Of a stretch of 64,000 nucleotides of DNA, positions 50,966 to 59,430 are shown piece after piece (within the stretch, counting starts at the first letter, position 1; each line of letters begins with the position of its first letter). The stretch comes from Deltaproteobacteria bacterium (GTDB taxonomy: Bacteria; Myxococcota_A; UBA9042; PHBI01). Position numbers and translations under genes: made by a program. The stretch is from NCBI GenBank assembly GCA_020632715.1, contig JACKFA010000003.1, forward strand, positions 124,001 through 188,000, in the 5' to 3' direction. Below the pieces are notes generated by a model that saw only the letters and a program-made list of their open reading frames with translations, made no database searches and was not told the origin of the DNA.

Positions 50966-51994
50966 CTATTCCTTCCAGATGAACTTCCACGGGTGCCGCT
51001 TGAGGTCCTTCATCATCTCGCGGACGTCGTCGTAGAGCTCCTTGTCCTTCAGGAAGGCGCCGATCGTGCCCTCACCGCTCGCGATGTCCGCGATGATGCC
51101 CTTCACGTCGCCCATCGCCTGATCCGCGCTCGCGAGCACCCCGAGCGCCGACACCTTCGCGTCCGTCACGAGGTCCGCGCCGAGGTCCGCGAGGTGCGCG
51201 TACTTCCCGAGCGCCGCCCGCACGTCGCCCACCACCGGCGGCACCGCCCGCCGGAGCTCCGCCGAGAGCCCCGACACGTTCGCGATGGCGCTCTGGATGG
51301 CCGTCCCGTCGCCGAGGATGCCGTTCACCTTCTGCGCGACCTGCTTCACCTCGCCCTCGATGGCGAGGAGCTCGTCGAGCGCCTGGTCCACCTTGCCCGT
51401 GTCCCGCGCGAGCATGTCGTCCACGCGGCCCGCCGCCCGCCGCACCACCGCCATCGTCTCGCTCGCGTCGACGATGAAGCTCTCGATACGCCCCTGGTTC
51501 TTCCGCAGCACCTCCGCGAGCGACGAGAGCACCCGGTTCGCGTTCAGCGCCATGATCTCGAGCCTGAGCGGCGGCTCCCCCTCGACGATCGCGCCCGGCG
51601 CGAGCGGCGCGCCATCCCGCGACCCCGCGGGCTCGATCTCCACGTACTTCTCGCCGAGGATCCCCTGCGACGTGATGTAGAAGCGCGCCCCCGGGTGCAG
51701 CGTCCGGAGCTTGTCCCCGTCGACCCCGAGCGTCACCCGCACGTAGACCGGCCGCCCCACCGCCGGATCCACCTCGCCACCGCGGTACTCGACCCCCGTC
51801 ACCGACCCCGCCGGCACCCCGGCGATCTTCACCGGCGCCCCGGTCTTCAGCGCCGCGCTCGTGTCCACGTCGAGGTAGAGCGGCTCGCCGCCGCCCCCAG
51901 AGGCGCCGCCGAGCAGCACGATGAACACGACGAGCAGCGCCACGCACACGGTGACGAGGATGCCGACCTTGAGCTCGACGCCGCGCTCGCTCAT
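50966..51994 (-). CDS. MCE-domain protein (MlaD-like)
   Basis: 342 residues. One N-terminal membrane helix (VGILVTVCVALLVVFIVLLG), then a single MCE domain (about 38-125) with TGAPVKIAGVPAGSVTGVEY and ITSQGILGEKYVEIEPAG, then a long helical tail ending KRHPWKFIWKE. MCE proteins form the hexameric lipid tunnel or carrier ring on MlaE-type permeases. The gene faces the permease-ATPase operon head-on across 299 bases. It lies 10 bases after the exported ClpP-like gene on the same strand. Confidence 0.92.
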   Translation of the reverse strand: MSERGVELKVGILVTVCVALLVVFIVLLGGASGGGGEPLYLDVDTSAALKTGAPVKIAGVPAGSVTGVEYRGGEVDPAVGRPVYVRVTLGVDGDKLRTLHPGARFYITSQGILGEKYVEIEPAGSRDGAPLAPGAIVEGEPPLRLEIMALNANRVLSSLAEVLRKNQGRIESFIVDASETMAVVRRAAGRVDDMLARDTGKVDQALDELLAIEGEVKQVAQKVNGILGDGTAIQSAIANVSGLSAELRRAVPPVVGDVRAALGKYAHLADLGADLVTDAKVSALGVLASADQAMGDVKGIIADIASGEGTIGAFLKDKELYDDVREMMKDLKRHPWKFIWKE

Positions 51995-52004
51995 GACGGG
52001 GCTG

Positions 52005-52751
52005 TCAGTCCCGCCGCTTCGGGATCTTCGGCGCGTCCGGCACGGCGTCGACGTCGGTCGTGTACGTGACCGTCTTCTTCGCCTCCGTCTTCTCCACCGG
52101 CAGCTCCTCGAACGTCATGCTCGTGATGATCGTGTCGATGAGGTTGATCTTCTTGGCCTCGTCGGCGAGCAGCCACCACGCGTCGCGGATCCGCGCGCGA
52201 TACGTCTTGAGCTCCATCCCGAGGTTCCGCGCGATCTCCTCGTGCACCATGTCGAGGTAGCGCGTCAGGAAGTCGAGCTTCGACCGGTTCGACGGGTCCT
52301 CGCCGACCGTCCCGTAGGACGCCTCGTGGAGCATGAACGTCGAGTGCGGGAAGCCGTAGCGCCGGTCGCAGTAGGTCAGGATGATCGCCGCCATCGAGTA
52401 CGCCTTGCTCTCGACGACGCAGTGGATCGGGCTCTGCACGGCCTTCATCGTGTCGATGAGGATGAGCCCGGCGTCGACCGAGCCGCCCGGGCTGTTGATG
52501 AGCACCCAGATCGGCTCGTGGCTCTGCCCATCGAGCTCGAGCATCTGCTTCTGCGCCTTCTTGACGTTCCCGAGCGCGATCCCGTCCGTGAGCTCCACCA
52601 CGCGGTCCGTCAGGACCACCGTCTCACCGGTCGGCGCCTTCTTCTGACCGCCCGGGGCCGCCGCGTGCGCCTCGGTCGTCCCGCACGCGACGGACGCGGC
52701 GAGGAGGCTCGGGAGGAGGACGGCGTGGGCGAGGCTTCGGAGTCGCTGCAT
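52005..52751 (-). CDS. Exported ClpP-like serine protease
   Basis: 248 residues from the ATG at 52751. An N-terminal signal (LLPSLLAASVACGTTEA) ends at Cys23, so it may be a lipoprotein. The fold is ClpP/crotonase-like: VLINSPGGSVDAG at 83-95, catalytic Ser119 in KAYSMAAIILTYC, His142 in TFMLHEAS and Asp190 in RIRDAWWLLADEA, so the triad looks complete. Cytoplasmic ClpP works with AAA+ unfoldases; an exported form cannot, so it presumably cuts small or unfolded substrates. It directly precedes the MCE gene. Confidence 0.8.
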   Translation of the reverse strand: MQRLRSLAHAVLLPSLLAASVACGTTEAHAAAPGGQKKAPTGETVVLTDRVVELTDGIALGNVKKAQKQMLELDGQSHEPIWVLINSPGGSVDAGLILIDTMKAVQSPIHCVVESKAYSMAAIILTYCDRRYGFPHSTFMLHEASYGTVGEDPSNRSKLDFLTRYLDMVHEEIARNLGMELKTYRARIRDAWWLLADEAKKINLIDTIITSMTFEELPVEKTEAKKTVTYTTDVDAVPDAPKIPKRRD

Positions 52752-52901
52752 CAAGATCGGGCTCCAGGCGGCTTGCTTCGGGCACTCCTGTCTACTGACA
52801 CCGACCGAAAGGCGCAAGCTCGGGCGGTCGCGACCCAACGCGCGCGCCGTCCAGCGCGGCGCGCGGCTCGGATGGTCGCCGGGATCGCGTCGCCGCCGGC
52901 C

Positions 52902-53618
52902 TCAGCGCGGGAGCGGGTCGCGATCGTCGAGCTCCGGCGGGCGCGGGACGCGCGCGAAGCCGATGTCGTTGTTGCGGTACCCGAGCGAGACGAGCACCAC
53001 GTGCTCGTCGAAGTCGCCGAGCCCAGGCCCGAAGCCGTCGGGGCGGCACAGGCGGAAGCGGTAGTCCACCCCGAGCCAGAGCCCCCAGCCATGCAGCACG
53101 TCGCCGAGCGGGATGTCCACCCCCGCGCCGACGAGGAGCCCCGGCGCCGCCTGCACGTCGCCCGGGCCCGCGACGAGCTCGAGCGCGCCCCCGAGCGTCA
53201 CGTGGAGGGCCCCGAGGAGGTAGCTCCAGTTGCCACCTTGCAGGTGCGAGATGAAGAGCGGGTGGAGGTGCACCTCGAGCGCCACGGATGTGCGCGCGAC
53301 GTCGATGTGCGCTGCGGTAGATCTCGCCTCGTAGCGCGCGTGCAGCACCGAGAGCTCCACGTCGAGGAGCGAGAGCAGGGTGGCCGCGCGCAGCGACGCG
53401 CCGAAGGCCGGCCCCGGCCCCTCGCCGGCGCCGCCGTCGAGCCGCAGCGCGAGGCCGCCCTTGAGCGACACGCCCCAGAACGCGCCCTCGTAGAGCGCGG
53501 GCGCGTCTTCGCCGACGCCGTCCGCCGCGCGGGCGACGGGACCTCCGAGCGCGACCGCGGCGAGCGCGATTGCGCATTGACAGGCCACCCGCCCTCTGAG
53601 CGATCCTCTCCCGACCAT
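52902..53618 (-). CDS. Outer-membrane-type beta-barrel protein of unknown function
   Basis: 238 residues with a Sec signal peptide (Arg-rich start, CAIALAAVALGGPVARA). The mature part alternates hydrophobic and polar residues as in small 8-10 stranded barrels (FWGVSLKGGLALRLDG, VALEVHLHPLFISH). Start taken at the ATG at 53618, which shares two bases with the divergent ATG at 53617. A GTG at 53588 with AGAGGG upstream would leave a shorter signal and remove the overlap. Confidence 0.68.
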   Translation of the reverse strand: MVGRGSLRGRVACQCAIALAAVALGGPVARAADGVGEDAPALYEGAFWGVSLKGGLALRLDGGAGEGPGPAFGASLRAATLLSLLDVELSVLHARYEARSTAAHIDVARTSVALEVHLHPLFISHLQGGNWSYLLGALHVTLGGALELVAGPGDVQAAPGLLVGAGVDIPLGDVLHGWGLWLGVDYRFRLCRPDGFGPGLGDFDEHVVLVSLGYRNNDIGFARVPRPPELDDRDPLPR

Positions 53619-54324
53619 GCGGCGCGCTCTACCACACCTCGCGGCCACCGTCGCGGCGCTCGCCCTCGCGGCGTCGCCCGCGTCGGCCGGCGAGCCGCGC
53701 GGGCCGGCTGGTGACGCCGGCGGTCGCGCGGCCGTCGTCTTCCAGGACGGGCTCAAGCTCAAGGCCGAGGGGCGCCTCGCCGAGTCGTGCGACGCCGTCG
53801 GGCGCGCCGCCGCCCTCACGCCGGACTGGGGCCTCGCCCGCTACGAGCACGCCCGCTGCCTCCGCCTCCTCGGCGACCTCGACGGCCACGCCTCGGCCGC
53901 CATCGAGGCGGCCGAGCGGGTGCTCCAGCGCGCGCCGATCTACGTCGAGAAGGGGCGCCTCGCCGAGGACCGCGGCGACGCCGCCGCCGCCGCGGCCGCC
54001 TACGAGATGGCGCTCCAGGTGGCGCCGGCCGAGGTGAGGGCGCTCTTCGGGCTCGCCCGGGTCGCGCGCGAGGCGGCCCCGAAGGAGGCGCTCGAGCGCG
54101 CCGAGCAGCTCGTGCAGCGCTACCCCGGGCTCATCGCGGCCTGGCGCGAGCTCGCGCTCGCCGCCGAGGCGAAGAAGAAGCTCCCGCGCGCCGAGGAGGC
54201 GCTCCGGAAGGTCGTCGAGCTGTCGCCCAACAAGCGCGCCGCGTGGGCCGCCCTCGGCACGTTCGCCCAGCGGACCCGCCAGAAGAAGCTCCAGGACGAG
54301 GTCGCGCGCGCGCTCCGGCGCTGA
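53617..54324 (+). CDS. Exported TPR-repeat protein
   Basis: 235 residues. Signal peptide MRRALPHLAATVAALALAAS followed by PASA, then about five TPR-like helical pairs (VFQDGLKLKAEGRLAESCDA, EVRALFGLARVAREAAPKEA, KVVELSPNKRAAWAALGTF). Periplasmic scaffold inferred. No Shine-Dalgarno sequence is seen before the ATG, which overlaps the start codon of the divergent gene. Confidence 0.75.
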   Translation: MRRALPHLAATVAALALAASPASAGEPRGPAGDAGGRAAVVFQDGLKLKAEGRLAESCDAVGRAAALTPDWGLARYEHARCLRLLGDLDGHASAAIEAAERVLQRAPIYVEKGRLAEDRGDAAAAAAAYEMALQVAPAEVRALFGLARVAREAAPKEALERAEQLVQRYPGLIAAWRELALAAEAKKKLPRAEEALRKVVELSPNKRAAWAALGTFAQRTRQKKLQDEVARALRR

Positions 54325-54429
54325 CCGCGAGGACGGGCCGCCGCGCCACCGCCGAGAATTTTTTCGCCGCCCTCCGGAACTTCTCCGTCCCCTCGCTGTC
54401 TCCTCACCCATGCGACGGCGCGGGGCGTC

Positions 54430-54444
54430 TGCTGCAATGCAGCA
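54430..54444. promoter_or_regulatory. 15-bp palindrome upstream of first AgmX/GltJ-like gene
   Basis: TGCTGCA-A-TGCAGCA, a perfect odd palindrome in the 256-base spacer after the TPR gene, about 137 bases before the downstream start. It may be a regulator site. Nothing else in that spacer looks like a gene; a T-rich GAATTTTTTCG patch lies near 54356. Confidence 0.3.
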
Positions 54445-54580
54445 TGGCGGGGCCTGTCGCGGACCGGCCTCCTTCCGAGGTCCGGGCCGCGGTGTGCCCA
54501 CGTCCATGTTGCAGTGCACACGTCCGCCGCCGTCGCCCCCCGGAGACCCCCACCCAGCGACCGACGGAGGAGCCATGACC

Positions 54581-56302
54581 ATGAAGAGAGGCCACGCCAT
54601 CACCCTCGCCGGAGCGCTGCTCGCGCTCCTCGGCGGCCTCGCGCTCGACTGGCAGACGTTCGCCATCGCCGGCGTCGCCGCGCGCTCCTTCGAGGTCCCG
54701 CTCGCCGGCCAGCTCGCCCTGGCGCTCGCCTCGCTCGTCGCGGTCGCCGCGGTCGTCGGCCTCGTGAGCCGCCGCCCGCGCCGCGTCCTCGGCGTCACGC
54801 TCACGGGCGGCGTCTTCCTCCTCGGCTGGATGCTCGTCGCGGACGTCCAGCGCGACGGCGGCCTCACGCTCATGCCCGGCGAGGTCATCACGGTCGGCGC
54901 CGGCTACACGCTGGCGCTCTGGGGCGCGGTCCTGGCCTTCGGCGGCGCCCTCGCCGCCCTCGCGAGCGAGCCCCGCTGGGATCCGCGAACCACCAAGCTC
55001 CGCGTGGCCCTCCTCCGCGGCGACACCGTCGAGCGCGAGCTCGTCGTGCACGAGCCGCGCCCGGTGACCCTCGGCGGCGGGGCCGCGAGCGACGTCGTCG
55101 CCGCGGGCCTCGGTAGGCCGCGCGCCCTCGTCGTCCCGCAGGGGAAGAGCTGGGCCCTCCGCCTCGACGACCTCGCGGGAGGGTTCGTGCAGGGCCCCGG
55201 CGGCCGCGTCGAGGTCGACGCCGCCCGCGCCCGCGGCGAGGAGCTCCTCCCGCTCGACGAGGGGAGCTTCGCCGTGGTGGAGCTCGCCGACGGCGCGCGC
55301 CTCTACGTGCAGCACCTCCGCCCGGAGCCCGGCGTCAGCGTCGCGCGCGGCGGCGGGCAGGCCGACGAGTCCCTCGGCGCCTCGCTCTCCGTGTCCTTCT
55401 TCGCCCAGGCGCTGATCGTCGTGGTCTCGATCCTCCTCTGGCAGGTCGATCCCGTCCGCGCGACCTTCGTCGAGCAGAAGCGGAGCCCCGACATCGCCGC
55501 GTCGGTCCGAACGCTCACCGAGCCGACCCCGCCGCCCGTGGTCGAGGACGACCGCCCCGCGTCCACGGAGGCGAAGGCGGCCGGCGGCGTCGAGGGGCGC
55601 TTCGGCGACCCGGAGGAGGCGCCCGAGAAGGTCTCGAAGGCGCCGACGGTCGACGCGAAGCGCGTGGAACGCCTCGACGAGGCGCCGGTCGGGCTGAACA
55701 GCCTGCTGTCGACCCGGAACCTGAACGGCGGTGGCGCCATCGCGACGATCTTCAAGGAGTCGAACGAGGGCCTCGGCAACAAGCTCGCCGTCGCCATGGC
55801 GGGGAGCGACGACGAGCTCGTCTTCGGCCACGGGACGCGGGGGCTCTCCTTCCAGGGCGACGGCGACGGCGGCCCGGGTGACGGCACGGGCCGGATCATG
55901 GCGCAGGGGACGCTCGACCTCGACCCGGGCCCCGGGATCCACGCGAGCATGGGGCCGCGGCGGCCTCCGAAGCGCGTCCCGACCGTCGGCATCGGCTCCG
56001 GGACCTCGAGCGAGATGTGCAAGAAGGGCGACATCGCGGCGCGGATGAACCGCATGCGCGGCGGCTTCCGCGCCTGCTACGAGCAGCGCCTGCAGGTGAA
56101 GGACGGCCTGCAGGGCAAGCTCACCGTGCAGTGGACCATCGGGCTCGACGGCGCGGTCATGAGCGCCTCGGCGGTCGAGGACTCCCTCGGCGATCGGGCG
56201 ACGACCGACTGCGTCATGCGCTCGCTCCGGAGGATCCGCTTCGCCGCTCCCGACGGCGGGGTCTGCGTCGTGCGCTGGCCGTTCGTCTTCTCGGCGCGCT
56301 GA
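54581..56302 (+). CDS. AgmX/GltJ-like trans-envelope protein, paralogue 1
   Basis: 573 residues. N-terminal membrane helices at about 5-23, 42-62, 70-85 and 105-125, then a soluble domain of about 125 residues with FHA-like layout, a further helix (FFAQALIVVVSILLWQ), an acidic linker, a Gly-rich stretch and a C-terminal TonB-like/AgmX-PglI domain (ACYEQRLQVKDGLQGKLTVQ ... CVVRWPFVFSAR). Such proteins in myxobacteria join gliding or adhesion machinery across the envelope. ATG at 54581 was preferred over the one at 54575 because MKRGHAI aligns with the start of its paralogue and GGAGG is then ten bases away. Confidence 0.8.
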   Translation: MKRGHAITLAGALLALLGGLALDWQTFAIAGVAARSFEVPLAGQLALALASLVAVAAVVGLVSRRPRRVLGVTLTGGVFLLGWMLVADVQRDGGLTLMPGEVITVGAGYTLALWGAVLAFGGALAALASEPRWDPRTTKLRVALLRGDTVERELVVHEPRPVTLGGGAASDVVAAGLGRPRALVVPQGKSWALRLDDLAGGFVQGPGGRVEVDAARARGEELLPLDEGSFAVVELADGARLYVQHLRPEPGVSVARGGGQADESLGASLSVSFFAQALIVVVSILLWQVDPVRATFVEQKRSPDIAASVRTLTEPTPPPVVEDDRPASTEAKAAGGVEGRFGDPEEAPEKVSKAPTVDAKRVERLDEAPVGLNSLLSTRNLNGGGAIATIFKESNEGLGNKLAVAMAGSDDELVFGHGTRGLSFQGDGDGGPGDGTGRIMAQGTLDLDPGPGIHASMGPRRPPKRVPTVGIGSGTSSEMCKKGDIAARMNRMRGGFRACYEQRLQVKDGLQGKLTVQWTIGLDGAVMSASAVEDSLGDRATTDCVMRSLRRIRFAAPDGGVCVVRWPFVFSAR

Positions 56303-56603
56303 GCGCGCCTCAGGCGCCCGCGATCGCCTCGGCGCTCCCGCGGTCGACGGCGCTCGCGCGCGCGTCGGTCGCGGGTGACAGAAACTTGAGCGAATTTTTC
56401 GGGAACTTTGGGAGGTGCGCGGTGTCAGTGCTCACGTCGGTCGAGACCGACCCCGAGGACGCCGCGCAAACCCGCACCGCTCCTTGGCTTTGTCCTTGAC
56501 GCCCGTTTCGCGTCGGGACTAGTTTTCCGGCTCGGCTTGGCGGGCCACCGCCACGCCGCTCCGGCGCGAACGATCCCCCGAGAAGAAGAAGGTTCGAGCT
56601 ACT
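56303..56603. other. Gene-free spacer between the two AgmX/GltJ-like genes
   Basis: 301 bases. It holds CGAATTTTTCG near 56391, similar to the T-rich patch before paralogue 1, and a good promoter candidate at 56496-56524. No open frame here is credible. The spacer suggests the second paralogue is transcribed on its own. Confidence 0.5.
56496..56524 (+). promoter_or_regulatory. Candidate sigma70-type promoter of paralogue 2
   Basis: TTGACG and CTAGTT separated by 17 bases, with a leader of about 72 bases ending in AGAAGAAG near the ATG at 56604. One of the best -35 boxes in the window. Confidence 0.45.
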
Positions 56604-58340
56604 ATGAGGATTGGGCACATCATTGCGTTCGTCGGCGCGGTCCTCGCCCTGATCGGGGTCATCGCCCTGCCGTGGGAGAGCTTCGAGCTCGCGCGCGTCA
56701 CCGCGACCGGCATCGAGATCCCGTTCGCCGGCCAGGCCGTCGCGGTCTTCGGCGCCGTGATGCTCATCTCGAGCGTCCTCGGCCTCGTGACGCGCCGCCG
56801 CTACCAGTTCGCTGGGATGACGCTCGTCGCGTCGCTCTTCTCCCTCGGCTTCATCGTCTACTGCTACATGACGAAGGGCACGGCGTTCTCCGTGATGCCG
56901 GGCGAGGCCATCGAGATGCAGATGGGCTACTCCCTCGCCATCTGGGGCTCGGTCGTCGGCTTCGCGGGCTCGCTCGTGGTGCTCGCGTCGGAGCCGGCCT
57001 GGGACCCGCGCTCGCAGTTCCTGCGCGTGGCGCTCCTCTGGAAGGACATGGTCATCCAGGAGAAGGTGCTCCAGGAGGCGCAGACCTTCACCATCGGCGA
57101 CGACCTCCGCAACGACTTCATCATCCCGGCCGACAGCCTCCCGAAGAAGTTCCCGCTCTTCCGCGCCGGTCGCAAGGGCACCTACGACATCGGCCTCAAC
57201 CGCGACATGCAGGGCCAGATCACGGTCAACCAGCAGACGACCGAGATCACCGACTTCGTGAAGAAGTCGACGGAGAACGTCAGCGGCGTGAACTACGTGC
57301 CCATCACCCTCGGTGACTGGGGCATGGTGAACCTCGGCGACATGCGGGTGTTCTTCCAGTTCGTGCAGCCGGAGGCGCGCCGCCGCCGCACGGGCCTCAT
57401 GGCCCTCGACGAGTCCGTCTCGGCCTCGGTCGGTATGTCGTTCTTCGTGCAGGTCGCCTTCGTGGTCCTCGCGGTCCTCCTCTGGGACGACCAGGCCACG
57501 CGCGTGGTCTTCGCCGAGGGCAAGCGCGACCCGGACATCGAGGCGACCGTGGTGACCCGCGAGGAGCCCGAGGAGCCGAAGGTCGAGGAGGAGGGCGAGG
57601 ACGAGGAGGTCTCGAAGAAGGCCGGCGGTGAGGAGGGCAAGTTCGGCGACCCCGACGAGGAGCCGGACAAGGAGTCCAAGATCCCGAAGCTCGACGCCAA
57701 GATGGTCGACAAGATCGACATCAAGAAGGTCGGCCTCAACGATCTCCTCTCCACGAACAAGCTCGGCGGGTCGGGCGCCATCAGCCAGATCATGAACGCC
57801 ACGAGCGAGGGCCTGTCGAACAAGCTCGCGGTCGCCATGGGCGGCGAGGGCAGCGAGTTCGTCATCGGCCACGGCGCCGGGGGCATGGGCTTCACCGGTG
57901 ACGGCTCGGGCGGCGGCGGCTCCGGCGTCGGCCGCATCCAGGGCATGGGCGACATCGACACCGGCGGCGGCCCGGGCATCCGCGCGGGCATGGGCAAGAA
58001 GGGCTCGCGCCACGTCGGCAACGTCAACATCGGGAGCGGCTCGGCGAAGGGCTTCTGCAAGCAGAGCCACATCGCGAGCGTCGTCCGCCGCCGCGCAGGC
58101 GCCATCCGCTCGTGCTACGAGCAGCGCCTGCAGGTGAACAAGGCCCTCGCCGGCAAGCTCACCGTGCGCTGGACGATCGACACCGAGGGCGGCGTGACCG
58201 GCGTCGACGCCATCCAGGACACGATCAACGACGCGCCGACCCGTCAGTGCATCTTCCGCCACCTGCAGCGCATGCACTTCCAGAAGCCCGAGGGCGGCAT
58301 CTGCATCGTGCAGTGGCCGTTCGTCTTCAGCCCCGGCTGA
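56604..58340 (+). CDS. AgmX/GltJ-like trans-envelope protein, paralogue 2
   Basis: 578 residues, co-linear with the preceding gene: membrane helices at the start (MRIGHIIAFVGAVLALIGVI), an FHA-like domain (FTIGDDLRNDFIIPADSLPK), a helix (FFVQVAFVVLAVLLWDD), a strongly acidic linker (EEPEEPKVEEEGEDEEV), a Gly-rich stretch (GGGGSGVGRIQGMGDIDTGG) and the same C-terminal domain with two Cys (SCYEQRLQVNKALAGKLTVR, ICIVQWPFVFSPG). The two arose by tandem duplication; conservation is highest in the C-terminal domain and in SLLSTxxL/DLLSTNKL. Role in force transmission or export is inferred from AgmX/GltJ. Confidence 0.8.
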   Translation: MRIGHIIAFVGAVLALIGVIALPWESFELARVTATGIEIPFAGQAVAVFGAVMLISSVLGLVTRRRYQFAGMTLVASLFSLGFIVYCYMTKGTAFSVMPGEAIEMQMGYSLAIWGSVVGFAGSLVVLASEPAWDPRSQFLRVALLWKDMVIQEKVLQEAQTFTIGDDLRNDFIIPADSLPKKFPLFRAGRKGTYDIGLNRDMQGQITVNQQTTEITDFVKKSTENVSGVNYVPITLGDWGMVNLGDMRVFFQFVQPEARRRRTGLMALDESVSASVGMSFFVQVAFVVLAVLLWDDQATRVVFAEGKRDPDIEATVVTREEPEEPKVEEEGEDEEVSKKAGGEEGKFGDPDEEPDKESKIPKLDAKMVDKIDIKKVGLNDLLSTNKLGGSGAISQIMNATSEGLSNKLAVAMGGEGSEFVIGHGAGGMGFTGDGSGGGGSGVGRIQGMGDIDTGGGPGIRAGMGKKGSRHVGNVNIGSGSAKGFCKQSHIASVVRRRAGAIRSCYEQRLQVNKALAGKLTVRWTIDTEGGVTGVDAIQDTINDAPTRQCIFRHLQRMHFQKPEGGICIVQWPFVFSPG

Positions 58341-58382
58341 CGCGCGGCGACGCTGGGCCCCCTCGGGGGCGAACGAACCCGG

Positions 58383-58405
58383 AGGGCCCGCCATGTGCGG
58401 GCCCT
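58383..58405 (+). terminator. Terminator-like hairpin after AgmX/GltJ-like gene
   Basis: Perfect 9-bp stem AGGGCCCGC / GCGGGCCCT with a CATGT loop, 43 bases after the stop codon. Only TTCGCG follows, not a T-run, so termination strength is uncertain. Confidence 0.5.
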
Positions 58406-58526
58406 TCGCGTTCCGGGCTCCGGAACGTCGTGTTTTCAGGCGGTTCGAAACCGGGTTGAATACCCGGGCCGGGCGAGTCGTCGGCGAGAGTTGGTGCTGA
58501 AGTCGCCCGAGCTCAAGGAGACGGAG

Positions 58527-59408
58527 ATGCGCGTGCTGGCGTTGGCGTGGATGATCGGTGGGGCAGTCGCCCTGGTCGCGGCCTGCGGGCCCATGCCGGG
58601 CTACGTTGCGGAGGACGAGGCGCCGCGGGAGGCGCGCGCGAAGGCGCGGCCGGCCCCGCCCGAGCGCGAGCGCGCGGCCGAGCCCTCGCTCGACGAGGAG
58701 CCGCCCGCGGAGGAGCAGGAGGCGCCCCCCGAGGTCGGCCCCGGCTCCTCCGTCGAGTACGACGACGCGGCAGCGGACACGCCGCCCGCGCCGCCCGCGT
58801 CGCCGCCGTCGCGCCGCCCGGCGGTCGACATGCCGGCGATCCCGACGCCCACGGCCCCCACGGCCCCAGTCCCCGCCGCGGAGCCCGCGCGCGGCGGCCT
58901 CCAGACGATCCCGCTCGGCGACCCGAAGAGCTACTACCTCATCGATCGGAACCGGGGGCTCTGCTTCCTGTTCCATCGCGACTCGATGACGGAGATCGAC
59001 TGCGCCAAGATCCCCGAGGCGCGCGACCTCGCCCCGGCCGCGACGCCGGCGCCGGTCGCGCCAGCCCCCGCCCCCGCGCCAGCTCCGGCGCCCTCGGTCG
59101 TCCGTCGCGGACCGGGCGTCCCGGCCACGCCGACCACCCGCAACGGCGCCCCGCCGCCCTCGCGCACGGCCCCCGCCGCGCCCTCGGGATCGCCGACGCC
59201 CGACGAGCTCGTGCGCTTCGAGGCCGCCTACATCGACATCTTCTGCGACCGGCGCGAGGGCGCGACGACCGCGCCCAAGGCCCGGATCGAGCAGCAGGGC
59301 CTCTCCGTCGACCGCTACGGCGACATCGAGGAGTGGTGGGCCGGTGACCAGACCGCGTGGTGGTCGCTCGTGAACAAGGCGCGCAAGGCCTGCGGCGACG
59401 GCAAGTAG
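58527..59408 (+). CDS. Proline/alanine-rich lipoprotein of unknown function
   Basis: 293 residues. Signal ending ALVAACGPMPGY gives lipidated Cys20. Two Pro/Ala/Glu-rich disordered stretches (about 30-120 and 165-220) flank a small globular part (SYYLIDRNRGLCFLFHRDSM) and precede a C-terminal domain (about 228-293) with conserved-looking DIFCDRREG and WWAGDQTAWWSLVNKARKAC. AAGGAG lies six bases before the ATG. The long linkers would let it span the periplasm. Family not recognised. Confidence 0.72.
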   Translation: MRVLALAWMIGGAVALVAACGPMPGYVAEDEAPREARAKARPAPPERERAAEPSLDEEPPAEEQEAPPEVGPGSSVEYDDAAADTPPAPPASPPSRRPAVDMPAIPTPTAPTAPVPAAEPARGGLQTIPLGDPKSYYLIDRNRGLCFLFHRDSMTEIDCAKIPEARDLAPAATPAPVAPAPAPAPAPAPSVVRRGPGVPATPTTRNGAPPPSRTAPAAPSGSPTPDELVRFEAAYIDIFCDRREGATTAPKARIEQQGLSVDRYGDIEEWWAGDQTAWWSLVNKARKACGDGK

Positions 59409-59430
59409 CGCTCGGCGCGACCGTGGTCGG

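Noticed and set aside
56391..56603. Sigma54 promoters before the AgmX/GltJ-like genes
   Set aside because: No GG-N10-GC pair with the expected TGGCAC-TTGC context was seen; a sigma70-like pair fits better.
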